Positions 17,215-25,242 of a stretch of DNA of 64,000 nucleotides are shown one piece after another (the stretch's first letter is position 1; each line of letters begins with the position of its first letter). The stretch spans positions 41,431 to 105,430 of the forward strand of contig JAVXHR010000006.1 in NCBI GenBank assembly GCA_036656795.1. Direction: 5' to 3'. Below the pieces are notes generated by a model. That model saw only the letters and a list, made by a program, of their open reading frames with translations. It was not told the DNA's origin and searched no databases. The position numbers and the translations under genes were made by a program. The stretch comes from CAUPWF01 sp036656795. Its GTDB lineage: Bacteria; Bacillota; Clostridia; Lachnospirales; Lachnospiraceae.

Positions 17215-18519
17215 ATGGATTCTGCAATGAAAGAGAACGGCGGTGTAGTAGTGACGTATCAAGAATCTATAGAGTATATTTTGGATATTCCCAAGTTTAC
17301 AACGAAGAATTCCTTAGAGCAAACAAGGGCGTTTTTAAAATATCTGGGAGAACCAGCAAAGGGAAAAAAGGTGCTGCATGTAGCAGGAACTAATGGCAAA
17401 GGTTCTGTATGTGCTTATATGCAGGCTATTCTTTTGGTAGAAAAAAAAACAGTGGGTCTTTTTACTTCACCCCATCTGGTATCGATGAATGAACGTATCC
17501 GAATTAATGGAATTCAGATTACCGAGGAAGAGTTTTTAAGACAGTTCCACAAAGTGAGAGAAGCGGTTATCAAGATGAAGGAGAATGGACTGCCACACCC
17601 TACGTTTTTTGAATTTTTATATGGAATGGCAATGACTGCGTTTGAACAGGCAGAGGTAGAATATATTATCCTTGAGACAGGACTTGGAGGCAGATTAGAT
17701 GCAACCAATACTATAGAGCAACCGATACTTACTATTTTAACATCTATTAGTTTAGACCATATGGAAATTTTAGGGACAACTATAGAGCAGATTGCGTATG
17801 AAAAAGCAGGTATTTTAAAGCCAAATGTCCCAGCAATCTGCGATGCAGGTGATTCTAAAGTTGTGGAAGTGATTCGTAAACAGGCGAATCTTGTAGGCAC
17901 AACCTGTAGAGAAATCACGAATTGTGCGTACGAAATCATAGAAAACCATGGGAAAGATATTGCTTTTTTGAGTACGAATGCGTATTATGAAGATATTACA
18001 TGGAAATTATCAGGCGGTGCAGTTTATCAGGTTATGAATGCCACACTTGCTCTTGAGGCCATGTATCTACTATTCAAAGACAAAAAGATAGATAAAAAAC
18101 GATGGAAAGATGCCATTGCAGAGGTACAGTGGGAGGGGCGCATGGAAGAGATTGCCCCGGGAGTGATTGTAGATGGTGCCCATAATCCGGCAGCAATCAG
18201 AGCATTTGTTCAAAGTGTATCAAAAGCAACGGTTATCTTATTTTCGGCAGTAAAAGAAAAAGAGTATCAACAGATGATAAAAGAACTGTGTCAACAGGTA
18301 GAGACCGATGTATATGTGGTAACATCTATACCGGGTGAGCGTGGTGTTCCTGCTCACGAACTGGCTCAGATTATGAAACAATATACAACAAGTGAAATTG
18401 TAACAGAGGAAGTGTTTGAACAAGCAGTTGTGAAAGCATTAGAAATCAAAGGGGAGCATGGGACAATGTATGGTCTGGGATCCTTGTATTTGGTCGGAAT
18501 GCTCAAAACAATGATATAG
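17215..18519 (+). CDS. folC: Bifunctional folylpolyglutamate synthase/dihydrofolate synthase
   Basis: This Mur-ligase-like protein (434 residues from the ATG at 17215) has the P-loop VAGTNGKGSV (residues 57-65), the ETGLGGRLDATN block, SLDHMEILG, and a C-terminal VDGAHNP motif. It adds glutamate to folates. The start is uncertain: ATG 17215 has no ribosome site, while a GTG at 17251 (reading VTYQESIEYIL, the usual N-terminus) follows GGCGGTG; the first dozen residues may not be translated. Confidence 0.93.
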   Translation: MDSAMKENGGVVVTYQESIEYILDIPKFTTKNSLEQTRAFLKYLGEPAKGKKVLHVAGTNGKGSVCAYMQAILLVEKKTVGLFTSPHLVSMNERIRINGIQITEEEFLRQFHKVREAVIKMKENGLPHPTFFEFLYGMAMTAFEQAEVEYIILETGLGGRLDATNTIEQPILTILTSISLDHMEILGTTIEQIAYEKAGILKPNVPAICDAGDSKVVEVIRKQANLVGTTCREITNCAYEIIENHGKDIAFLSTNAYYEDITWKLSGGAVYQVMNATLALEAMYLLFKDKKIDKKRWKDAIAEVQWEGRMEEIAPGVIVDGAHNPAAIRAFVQSVSKATVILFSAVKEKEYQQMIKELCQQVETDVYVVTSIPGERGVPAHELAQIMKQYTTSEIVTEEVFEQAVVKALEIKGEHGTMYGLGSLYLVGMLKTMI

Positions 18520-18530
18520 GAGGTAGGCGT

Positions 18531-18665
18531 ATGCTAAATTATGAGGAAGAATTAAAGAAGTTTAAACCCAGTTTAGAAGTAGAACAGATTGAAGATGCGG
18601 TATATCAAGAAGATTTGACTGATATGACAGATATATTACGTGAAATGGTGCAACAGACGAAGTAA
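18531..18665 (+). CDS. Hypothetical 44-residue acidic protein
   Basis: A short ORF begins 11 bp after folC with an excellent ribosome site (AGGAGGT, 5 bp before the ATG). It encodes MLNYEEELKKFKPS..., an acidic, probably helical protein of 44 residues with no hydrophobic segment, ending DILREMVQQTK. Strength of the ribosome site and position in a tight + strand run make it likely real. It precedes a TPR membrane protein by 24 bp and may act with it. No known family is recognised. Confidence 0.65.
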   Translation: MLNYEEELKKFKPSLEVEQIEDAVYQEDLTDMTDILREMVQQTK

Positions 18666-18689
18666 AAGAAAGATTGCGGTGAAGATTTA

Positions 18690-20027
18690 ATGGAGTATAA
18701 ACAAAAGTTAATATACCAATCTAATTATTGGTATAATGACGGGTTAAAGAAAGCAAACATTCGTGATGTATCAGGCGCAATTGCTTCTTTGAAACGTAGT
18801 TTACAATATAATAGAGAAAACATTGCGGCAAGAAATTTATTGGGGCTTGTGTATTTTGGACGTGGAGAAGTGGCGGAAGCACTGGTGGAGTGGATTATTA
18901 GTAAGAATTTAAAATCCTATGAAAATATTGCCAATTACTATATTAAAAAAGTACAAGAGACACCAAGTGAACTTGAAGTTGTGAATCAAGCAGTGCGAAA
19001 ATATAATCAGTGTGTATCGTATTGTGAACAGCACGGGGAAGACTTGGCTATTATACAATTAAAGAAAGTAGTTGTGGCGCATCCGACACTTTTAAAAGCA
19101 CATCAGTTATTGGCATTGCTCTATATTCAGACGGAACAGTATGCTAAAGCACGTCAAGAACTAAGACGGGCGCATAAGCTGGACAGTACCAATGAAATCA
19201 CATTGGCATATATGCATGAGTTGACTCAGCTACACAATAAAAAGGTTGCAAAATTAAAAGAAGATAAAAATCAGACAGTATCCTATACCTTGGGAAATGA
19301 AACCATTATTCAACCGGTATCGGCTAGTTTAAAAGATAATGCCGGTACACTTACCATTGTAAATATTATTCTGGGTATTCTAGTTGGAGCTGCCATTGTC
19401 TGGTTCTTAATTACACCGGCAGTAAATCAATCCAGAGCAGCCAGATTAAACAAAGAAATCATAACATACAGTGACCAAATTGCTTCACAGAAAGCAGAAA
19501 TTAGTGCATTAAAAAAGGAGCTGGAGGGCTATCGGGCTACCAGTGAAGAAACAGCGGAGGCCCAACAGACAGCGGCATCGGCTCAAGCTAGCTATGAGGC
19601 ATTGATGGTTGTAGAGGAACATCAAAGATCTTCAAGTTATACCAATGAAACATTGGCAAAAGAATTGCTTGAAGTGAAGAAGGAAGCATTGGGAGATGGT
19701 GGTAAGACACGATACGATGCGTTGGCAGGGGATATCTTCCCAAGTGTGATGGAGAAAAAATATAAGGCGGGGAAAAAGAGTTATGAGGTTGCCAATTATG
19801 AGGAAGCAGCTACATCTTTGGAGCTTGTTATCTCATTAGAGGCAACGTATGATGATGGTGGTGCCTTACTTGCGCTGGCACAGACATATACACAATTAAA
19901 TCAGGCAGATAAAGCAAAAGAAACCTATCAAAAGATTGTAGAATTATTGCCTGATACAGAGGTGGCTGCAACTGCAGAAGCTGCTATAGCAGGAACACCA
20001 CCTGCCGAGGATACAAAAACAGAATAA
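18690..20027 (+). CDS. TPR-repeat membrane protein
   Basis: This 445-residue protein has tetratricopeptide repeats in the N-terminal 190 residues (for example DVSGAIASLKRSLQYNRENIAARNLLG, given here only in part), one transmembrane helix near residues 220-245 (IVNIILGILVGAAIVWFLI), a coiled coil at about 250-320, and another TPR-like unit near the C-terminus. It is likely anchored in the membrane with TPRs on both sides, acting as a scaffold. No enzymatic motif is visible. A strong terminator follows, ending the folC-side transcript before spoIIAA. Confidence 0.8.
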   Translation: MEYKQKLIYQSNYWYNDGLKKANIRDVSGAIASLKRSLQYNRENIAARNLLGLVYFGRGEVAEALVEWIISKNLKSYENIANYYIKKVQETPSELEVVNQAVRKYNQCVSYCEQHGEDLAIIQLKKVVVAHPTLLKAHQLLALLYIQTEQYAKARQELRRAHKLDSTNEITLAYMHELTQLHNKKVAKLKEDKNQTVSYTLGNETIIQPVSASLKDNAGTLTIVNIILGILVGAAIVWFLITPAVNQSRAARLNKEIITYSDQIASQKAEISALKKELEGYRATSEETAEAQQTAASAQASYEALMVVEEHQRSSSYTNETLAKELLEVKKEALGDGGKTRYDALAGDIFPSVMEKKYKAGKKSYEVANYEEAATSLELVISLEATYDDGGALLALAQTYTQLNQADKAKETYQKIVELLPDTEVAATAEAAIAGTPPAEDTKTE

Positions 20028-20086
20028 CCTAGGAAAGCAAATCAGAAGTATTTGTTTTCACATATATAGGAAAAGTACGAGAAGAT

Positions 20087-20119
20087 AAAGGATATGTAAC
20101 TAGATTACATATCCTTTTT
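20087..20119 (+). terminator. Intrinsic terminator upstream of spoIIAA
   Basis: Perfect 13-bp arms (20087-20099 and 20105-20117) around the loop CTAGA are followed by TT and G. It separates the TPR gene from the sporulation operon. Only about 30 bp remain before spoIIAA, and I found no convincing sigma-H promoter there. Confidence 0.92.
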
Positions 20120-20151
20120 GTGTAGTCAAATATCATTAAAGGGGGAGCAAT

Positions 20152-20466
20152 ATGAAGTATCAAATACAAGAAAATTGTCTGACCATCTATCTACCTCATG
20201 AGTTAGACCATCACAATACAGGTGATATCAGAAAAGAGGCAGACCGATTGATTGAAAGGAATCATATTAAATATGTGATTTTTGATTTTAAAGATACGGA
20301 TTTTATGGATAGTTCAGGAATAGGAGTAATTATGGGGAGATATCGTTTACTGCATTTGCTTGGGGGAGAAATCTGTGCAGTTCATGCCAATGAAAGAATT
20401 AAAAAGATACTGACCATGTCAGGCGTTACTAAAATAATGCAGTTGTATGAGGAGGAACAAGTATGA
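20152..20466 (+). CDS. spoIIAA: Anti-sigma F factor antagonist SpoIIAA
   Basis: This 104-residue STAS protein has the phosphorylation motif FMDSSGIGVIMGRY; by alignment with the Bacillus protein the phosphorylated serine is S54. Dephosphorylated SpoIIAA binds SpoIIAB and frees sigma F in the forespore. First gene of the spoIIA operon with AAAGGGGGAG as ribosome site, overlapping spoIIAB by 4 bp. Confidence 0.96.
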   Translation: MKYQIQENCLTIYLPHELDHHNTGDIRKEADRLIERNHIKYVIFDFKDTDFMDSSGIGVIMGRYRLLHLLGGEICAVHANERIKKILTMSGVTKIMQLYEEEQV

Positions 20467-20918
20467 AACATACAAATGAAATGGAAATCAAATTCGATAG
20501 TTATTCATCTAATGAAGGATTTGCAAGGGTGGCGGTTGCTGCATTCATGACCCAGTTAAATCCAACACTAGAAGAAGTTTCTGACGTAAAGACTGCTATC
20601 TCGGAAGCTGTTACCAATGCCATTATACACGGCTATGAGGAGACGATACATAAGATTACAATCCGAAGTCGGGTACAAGGATCTACCCTTTATGTAGAAG
20701 TAGAAGATTATGGAAAAGGAATTGAAGATATTACAAAGGCAATGGAACCTTTATATACATCAAAGCCGGAGTTGGAGCGTTCCGGAATGGGGTTTGCTTT
20801 TATGGAAGCGTTTATGGATACAATAGAGGTAAGTTCCCAAAAAGAGAAAGGGACCTTGGTAAAGATGCAAAAAACTATTGGAAAAGGAAGAGATGCATGG
20901 ACCACACAATCGCTTTAA
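20463..20918 (+). CDS. spoIIAB: Anti-sigma F factor / serine kinase SpoIIAB
   Basis: This 151-residue GHKL ATPase shows the N-box SEAVTNAIIHGYEE, the G1 box VEDYGKGIED and the G2 box RSGMGFAFMEAFMD. It binds and inhibits sigma F and phosphorylates SpoIIAA. The ATG overlaps the end of spoIIAA by 4 bp and its own 3' end overlaps sigF by 22 bp, so translation is coupled through the operon, which keeps the partners in ratio. Confidence 0.96.
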   Translation: MKHTNEMEIKFDSYSSNEGFARVAVAAFMTQLNPTLEEVSDVKTAISEAVTNAIIHGYEETIHKITIRSRVQGSTLYVEVEDYGKGIEDITKAMEPLYTSKPELERSGMGFAFMEAFMDTIEVSSQKEKGTLVKMQKTIGKGRDAWTTQSL

Positions 20919-21610
20919 TTAAACAATCACACGAGGGCGATGAAAAAGCGAGAGCACAAGTAGTAGAGGAGAATGTAGGACTCATATGGTGTGTGGTAAA
21001 ACGCTTCTATGGAAGAGGCACAGAACCGGAAGATTTATTTCAGATAGGTAGCATTGGATTAATTAAAGCAATTGATAAATTTGATTTGTCTTATGAGGTG
21101 AAATTTTCCACCTATGCTGTCCCTATGATATCAGGAGAAATCAAGCGATTCTTAAGAGATGACGGGATGATAAAAGTAAGTCGCTCCTTAAAAGAATTGG
21201 CATATAAAGCGTATTTTGCAAGAGAGCAATTGCAAGAGCAGTTAGGGCGAGAACCTACATTGGAAGAATTAGCACAAGTGCTGGAGGTGGAAAAAGAGGA
21301 ACTTGTTATGGCATTAGATTCTAGTGGAGAAGTAGAATCTCTGCATAAACCAATCTACCAAAAAGATGGAAATGAGATTCAATTAATGGACAAGTTGGAA
21401 GAGAAGAAAGGTCGGGAAGAAGAATTGCTGAATCACATGCTACTTCAACAGTTATTAGAAGAACTGGAAAAAGAAGAACGACAATTAATCTATCTTAGAT
21501 ATTTTGCAAATCAAACTCAATCTGAAGTAGGGAAGACACTAGGTATTTCGCAGGTACAGGTTTCACGATTAGAAAAGAAAATTTTATTCGGTCTAAGACA
21601 GAGAATCTAG
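20897..21610 (+). CDS. sigF: RNA polymerase sporulation sigma factor sigma-F
   Basis: This 237-residue sigma-70-family protein has region 2 (EPEDLFQIGSIGLIKAIDKFD, then KFSTYAVPMISGEIKRFLRDDG), region 3 (LAYKAYFAREQL) and region 4 with a helix-turn-helix near the C-terminus (SEVGKTLGISQVQVSRLEKKI). Position directly after spoIIAB identifies it as sigma F and not sigma G or B. It drives early forespore genes. Confidence 0.95.
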   Translation: MDHTIALIKQSHEGDEKARAQVVEENVGLIWCVVKRFYGRGTEPEDLFQIGSIGLIKAIDKFDLSYEVKFSTYAVPMISGEIKRFLRDDGMIKVSRSLKELAYKAYFAREQLQEQLGREPTLEELAQVLEVEKEELVMALDSSGEVESLHKPIYQKDGNEIQLMDKLEEKKGREEELLNHMLLQQLLEELEKEERQLIYLRYFANQTQSEVGKTLGISQVQVSRLEKKILFGLRQRI

Positions 21611-21653
21611 AAGAAATCATTTTATAAAATTAATTTAAGACAAGCATATAGAC

Positions 21654-21683
21654 GTATATATTTTGGGAAATACTGTCATACTA
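21654..21683 (+). promoter_or_regulatory. Candidate sigma-G promoter for the spoVA genes
   Basis: GTATA (21654-21658) and CATACTA (21677-21683) are separated by 18 bp, matching the known sigma-G pattern GHATR-N18-CATNHTA. It lies 29 bp before the small membrane ORF and is where a forespore-specific spoVA promoter is expected. Confidence 0.75.
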
Positions 21684-21711
21684 TCCTACAAATGAAAGTG
21701 AGGTGTGACAT

Positions 21712-21882
21712 ATGAATCAATCCAGAAAAAAACTTCGAATATGCTTGTTTTGTGTTGTCTTGACAGCTGTAATTATTGGAGCTGGTTATTATTATCTAGA
21801 AGTGCAGGGAACAAAGCATACGGGACAAGGAACCTTAATTACACATGTGAATACAAAGATAGGAACACCATGGCAGCAATAA
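21712..21882 (+). CDS. Small (56-residue) membrane protein ahead of spoVAA
   Basis: This ORF starts 29 bp after the sigma-G promoter with GTGAGGTG as ribosome site. It has a basic N-terminus (MNQSRKKLR), one hydrophobic helix (about residues 9-28) and a short polar tail ending GTPWQQ. Its 3' end overlaps the spoVAA start by 13 bp. Promoter, ribosome site and coupling all support translation. I know of no named protein here; the Bacillus operon has none. A spore germination or SpoVA-channel accessory role is inference. Confidence 0.68.
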   Translation: MNQSRKKLRICLFCVVLTAVIIGAGYYYLEVQGTKHTGQGTLITHVNTKIGTPWQQ

Positions 21883-22535
21883 GTGAGACCATCTATATTA
21901 AGGCAGACAAAAATGTAGAAGTAAAAACCCATAATATTACATTGGGAGATGTATTAAAGATAGAGTGTAGTAATCAAAATGTAGTGGCAAAAGTAAAGAC
22001 ATTAAAACTATTGAAATTTCCAGATCAAAAGACAGGAAGACAAGTAGTATCCATCTTAAAAGTCATAGAATGTATTCACCAAAGTTATCCGAATATAGAG
22101 GTTCAAAGTGTAGGCGAAGCTGATTTTATTGTGACGTTAGAGTGTCAAAAACCTCAAAACAAACCAGTGCATCTATTAAAAATAGCAGGAGTAATTATTA
22201 CCTGTTTTGCAGGGGCTGCGTTTTCTATTATGGCATTTAATAATGATGTATCTACGTCCAAATTGTTTTCACAGATATATGAACGCTTGGTGGGAAGTCC
22301 CTCTGATGGATTCACAATTCTGGAAGTAATGTACTGTCTTGGTCTTAGTATAGGTATATTAGTGTTTTTTAATCATTTTGGGAAAAAGCGGTTCACGGTG
22401 GATCCAACACCAGTAGAGGTAGAGATGCGTCTTTATGAAAACAATATACAAACAACACTGATTGAAACATATGCCAGAAAGGAGAGGGAAGTAGATGTGG
22501 GTACAGCAGATACTACTGGCAATCGTAGGACTTAG
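21870..22535 (+). CDS. spoVAA: Stage V sporulation protein AA
   Basis: This 221-residue protein has an N-terminal soluble beta-rich domain (ISETIYIKADKNVEV ... VTLGDVLKI-like) and two hydrophobic segments near residues 100-120 and 150-170, the SpoVAA layout. I start at ATG 21870 (AGGAACACC upstream) because the longer frame beginning at 21705 would translate the small ORF's DNA out of frame. SpoVA proteins move dipicolinic acid into the forespore and out on germination. It overlaps spoVAB by 41 bp. Confidence 0.85.
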   Translation: MAAISETIYIKADKNVEVKTHNITLGDVLKIECSNQNVVAKVKTLKLLKFPDQKTGRQVVSILKVIECIHQSYPNIEVQSVGEADFIVTLECQKPQNKPVHLLKIAGVIITCFAGAAFSIMAFNNDVSTSKLFSQIYERLVGSPSDGFTILEVMYCLGLSIGILVFFNHFGKKRFTVDPTPVEVEMRLYENNIQTTLIETYARKEREVDVGTADTTGNRRT

Positions 22536-22911
22536 TGCCGGAGTTACGGCAGCAGGAGGATTATTTGCGTTTATTGTGGCACTGGGTGTAATCTCAGATT
22601 TTGCTGACCGTACCCATACGGGAAGGCAGGTATGTCTTTATGAAGATAGTATTGCAATGGGTGGAATTTTGGGCAATCTATTCTTTATCTTTCACATATC
22701 AATTCCATGGGGTCACGTACTGCTTCCAGTATTCGGATTATTCGCGGGTATATTTGTAGGGTGCTGGTCCATGGCACTTGCAGAGGTACTGCATCTATTT
22801 CCTATCTTAATTAGACGAGTTAAATTGGTGGAATGTATTCCCTACATTATCTTAAGTATGGCAATAGGGAAAGGAATTGGCGCATGTATATTTTTCTTTT
22901 ACAGATGGTAG
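22495..22911 (+). CDS. spoVAB: Stage V sporulation protein AB
   Basis: This 138-residue membrane protein with about four hydrophobic helices contains GLSAGVTAAGGLFAFIVALGVI and FAGIFVGCWSMALAEVLHLFP, the SpoVAB signature. The ribosome site GGAGAGGG lies inside spoVAA. It is part of the dipicolinic-acid channel complex with SpoVAA and SpoVAC. Confidence 0.9.
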   Translation: MWVQQILLAIVGLSAGVTAAGGLFAFIVALGVISDFADRTHTGRQVCLYEDSIAMGGILGNLFFIFHISIPWGHVLLPVFGLFAGIFVGCWSMALAEVLHLFPILIRRVKLVECIPYIILSMAIGKGIGACIFFFYRW

Positions 22912-22926
22912 AAAAGGAGTGAGAAT

Positions 22927-23385
22927 ATGAGTAATATGACAAAAGAACAGATGGAATATCAAGCGTACGTGAAAAAAAAGACACCTGTACACAATGTATA
23001 TATAAATATGGCAAAAGCCTTTGTAGTGGGTGGCATTATCTGTGTCTTGGGACAGGCAATCTTTCAGTATTGTAAATTTCAAGGTCTGGAGGAACAACAG
23101 TGTGGAGCATGGGTTTCGTTATCGTTAGTGCTGATAAGTGTAATCTTAACCGGAATGAATATCTATCCGAAGATTGCAAAGTGGGGCGGAGCAGGTGCAT
23201 TGGTTCCAATTACGGGATTTGCCAATTCGGTGGCAGCACCGGCAATAGAATATAAAAAAGAGGGACAGGTTTTTGGAATTGGCTGTAAGATATTTACTAT
23301 TGCGGGGCCGGTTATCTTATATGGAATTGTAACAAGCTGGGTACTTGGGTTAGGGTATTGGATTATAAAGATAGTTAGTGAATAA
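22927..23385 (+). CDS. spoVAC: Stage V sporulation protein AC
   Basis: This 152-residue protein has several hydrophobic helices and the SpoVAC pattern AFVVGGIICVLGQAIFQ, GAGALVPITGFANSVAAPAIEYKKEGQVFGIG. SpoVAC is the mechanosensitive pore of the spore-release channel. In most spore formers spoVAD and spoVAE follow directly; here the next gene belongs to a glycan island. A ribosome-site-like AAGGAG stands alone 14 bp after the stop with no usable start behind it. Confidence 0.94.
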   Translation: MSNMTKEQMEYQAYVKKKTPVHNVYINMAKAFVVGGIICVLGQAIFQYCKFQGLEEQQCGAWVSLSLVLISVILTGMNIYPKIAKWGGAGALVPITGFANSVAAPAIEYKKEGQVFGIGCKIFTIAGPVILYGIVTSWVLGLGYWIIKIVSE

Positions 23386-23433
23386 ATTGAAAAACAGACA
23401 AGGAGTAAAAGGACTTTTTTGTAGCAGTGCAAT

Positions 23434-23482
23434 TTGCAAACAAAATCGAATTATGATAATATATAAGAGGTAGTTTACCTCT
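23434..23482 (+). promoter_or_regulatory. Candidate promoter plus hairpin at the left edge of the glycan island
   Basis: TTGCAA (23434-23439) and TAATAT (23457-23462) are spaced 17 bp, each matching four of six sigma-A consensus bases. A perfect hairpin, AGAGGTA-GTT-TACCTCT (23466-23482), sits at the expected start of transcription. A TGCAAAC/GTTTGCA pair brackets the whole block. This is the only promoter-like block I see before a 36-kb co-directional gene run. Confidence 0.5.
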
Positions 23483-23511
23483 AGTTTGCATGCTCAGTGA
23501 GGAAGTGTAAG

Positions 23512-24459
23512 ATGCGCAGATATATTAAAAAAAAATTAGTTGAGATTATAAATTCGTTAAAAGAAGGACATGCATTACTCTCCCAATTATATGAAAAAAA
23601 TGAGCAAGAAGCCCTCCTTAATCTGTTACAGGAATTACAGGAAACAGCAATTGCAGTGGGAGCTGAGATTGAATCGGCAGAGGGAGAAACACACCCGACG
23701 GTTGGGGTTTTAGAAGAGTATTGTGAGTTGCTATGGCAGTGCGGGGAAGAAAAATCAATTGAAAGGCAACGAAAAATTTGCAAACAATTAGAAAAGAAAT
23801 GCATTCGAATCGAGAATAGTGTAAAGTGGGACATAAAAGAGCAGTATGATGTAGTTTTCATGCCATATAAGGCAAGTATGTGGGATAGTTTGGAGAGTGT
23901 TTGGCTTGCGGCAAAAGAAGATAAAAATTGCAATTGTTATGTGATGCCAATTCCGTATTTTGATCGCAATTCAGATCGAACATTTGGCAAGATGCATTAT
24001 GAAGGTGATTTATACCCATATGATGTTCCTATTACAAGTTATCTATCTTATGATCTGAAAGAAAATTGTCCGGAAGTAATAGTTATTCACAATCCATATG
24101 ATGAGTATAATTATGTAACCAGTGTTCACCCTGATTATTATTCCTCAAAGTTAAAAGAGTACACAGAGATGTTAGTATATATCCCCTATTTTGTTACTAT
24201 GGGGCATGTGCAAGAAGAGATGTGTGTAGCACAAGGGGTGATAAATGCTGATTTAGTTGTAGTTCAATCAGAAGAGGTTAGACAAGAGTATTTACAGGCA
24301 TTAGAAGTACATTTAAATCCTGTAAAATCAGAAGATATTAGGACTTATTTTGAACAAAAGATTGTGGCCCTTGGGTCACCAAAGATTGATAAGGTGATGA
24401 ACACTAAGAAAGAAGACATCATTCTTCCTAAGGATTGGGAAGAAAAGATATATGGATAA
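23512..24459 (+). CDS. N-terminal half of a CDP-glycerol-transferase-like GT-B protein (split gene)
   Basis: This 315-residue protein begins with a helical region, then DVVFMPYKASMWDSLESVWLAAKED, MPIPYFDRNSD, KMHYEGDLYPYDV and VIHNPYDEYNYVTSVHP, the N-terminal half of a Lachnospiraceae GT-B-like family related to CDP-glycerol glycerophosphotransferases. It stops at KKEDIILPKDWEEKIYG, exactly where relatives continue into the donor-binding half, which is found at 44233. I start at ATG 23512 because GAGGAAG lies 7 bp upstream; a GTG at 23497 is less likely. First gene of the island. Alone it lacks the nucleotide-binding HP motif. Confidence 0.72.
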   Translation: MRRYIKKKLVEIINSLKEGHALLSQLYEKNEQEALLNLLQELQETAIAVGAEIESAEGETHPTVGVLEEYCELLWQCGEEKSIERQRKICKQLEKKCIRIENSVKWDIKEQYDVVFMPYKASMWDSLESVWLAAKEDKNCNCYVMPIPYFDRNSDRTFGKMHYEGDLYPYDVPITSYLSYDLKENCPEVIVIHNPYDEYNYVTSVHPDYYSSKLKEYTEMLVYIPYFVTMGHVQEEMCVAQGVINADLVVVQSEEVRQEYLQALEVHLNPVKSEDIRTYFEQKIVALGSPKIDKVMNTKKEDIILPKDWEEKIYG

Positions 24460-24483
24460 TGGCTATAAGGAGGCACACAGAAG

Positions 24484-25197
24484 ATGAATATCGCACTGAT
24501 TATAGCAGGTGGTAATGGGCAACGTATGAATCAGGAGATTCCAAAACAATTTATTAATATTGATAATCGACCAGTCATCATCTATACATTGGAGGCATTT
24601 CAAAAGCATCCATCTATTGATGTTATTGAAGTTGTTTGCTTGGAAGGTTGGACTGAAATTGTACGGGCATATGCAAAACAGTTTAATATTACAAAACTCC
24701 ATCATGTAGTTATAGGTGGGAAAAATGGACAAGAATCTATCCGAAATGGTCTGTTAGCGTTACAGCAGGAGTTTAGTGAGGAAGATGTTGTATTAGTACA
24801 TGATGCCATACGTCCTATGGTATCAGAAGAGATTATCTCAGATTGCATTCAAAAATGTAAAGCATATGGGACGGCAATTGCAGCAGTGCCATGTAATACC
24901 GCAATGTTGGTCACCGAAGATAGAGAGTATACAACCGCATATTATGATAGAGATAAACTAATGAGTACCCAAACCCCTCAGGCATTTTTTTTGGGGAAAT
25001 TAATAAAGGCCCATGAGGAAGCATTAAAGCGTGGGATTACAAATGCAGTGGCTTCTTGTACCATGATGTTAGAGTTAGGAGAAACATTGCATTTTTCTAT
25101 TGGATCAGAGAAGAATATAAAATTAACAACTACAGGAGATCTGGAGATCTTTCGGGCATTGCTTGCTGTAAGGCAAGTCCCTTGGTTGAAATCATAA
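24484..25197 (+). CDS. IspD/TarI-like cytidylyltransferase (first of tandem pair)
   Basis: This 237-residue protein has the IspD signature AGGNGQRMNQEIPKQF with R14 and K21 (E. coli R20/K27 equivalents), VHDAIRPMVS, DRDKLMSTQTPQAF and GSEKNIKLTT. It transfers CMP from CTP to a polyol phosphate. Inside a glycan island with an adjacent NDP-sugar SDR, a role in making a CDP-activated polyol or sugar for the glycan is more likely than isoprenoid synthesis (inference). AGGAGG precedes the ATG. Confidence 0.85.
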   Translation: MNIALIIAGGNGQRMNQEIPKQFINIDNRPVIIYTLEAFQKHPSIDVIEVVCLEGWTEIVRAYAKQFNITKLHHVVIGGKNGQESIRNGLLALQQEFSEEDVVLVHDAIRPMVSEEIISDCIQKCKAYGTAIAAVPCNTAMLVTEDREYTTAYYDRDKLMSTQTPQAFFLGKLIKAHEEALKRGITNAVASCTMMLELGETLHFSIGSEKNIKLTTTGDLEIFRALLAVRQVPWLKS

Positions 25198-25242
25198 GAT
25201 TTTAGATTCTAATTATACATAAAAATAAGGCGGGTGAAGGAT

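Noticed and set aside
20028..20151. Sigma-H promoter for spoIIA
   Set aside because: AGGA-type motifs are present, but spacing to a GAAT-like box is wrong and a terminator intervenes.
21705..21869. Longer spoVAA frame from GTG 21705
   Set aside because: It would translate the small membrane ORF out of frame into a Cys/Trp-rich stretch unlike SpoVAA; ATG 21870 has its own ribosome site.
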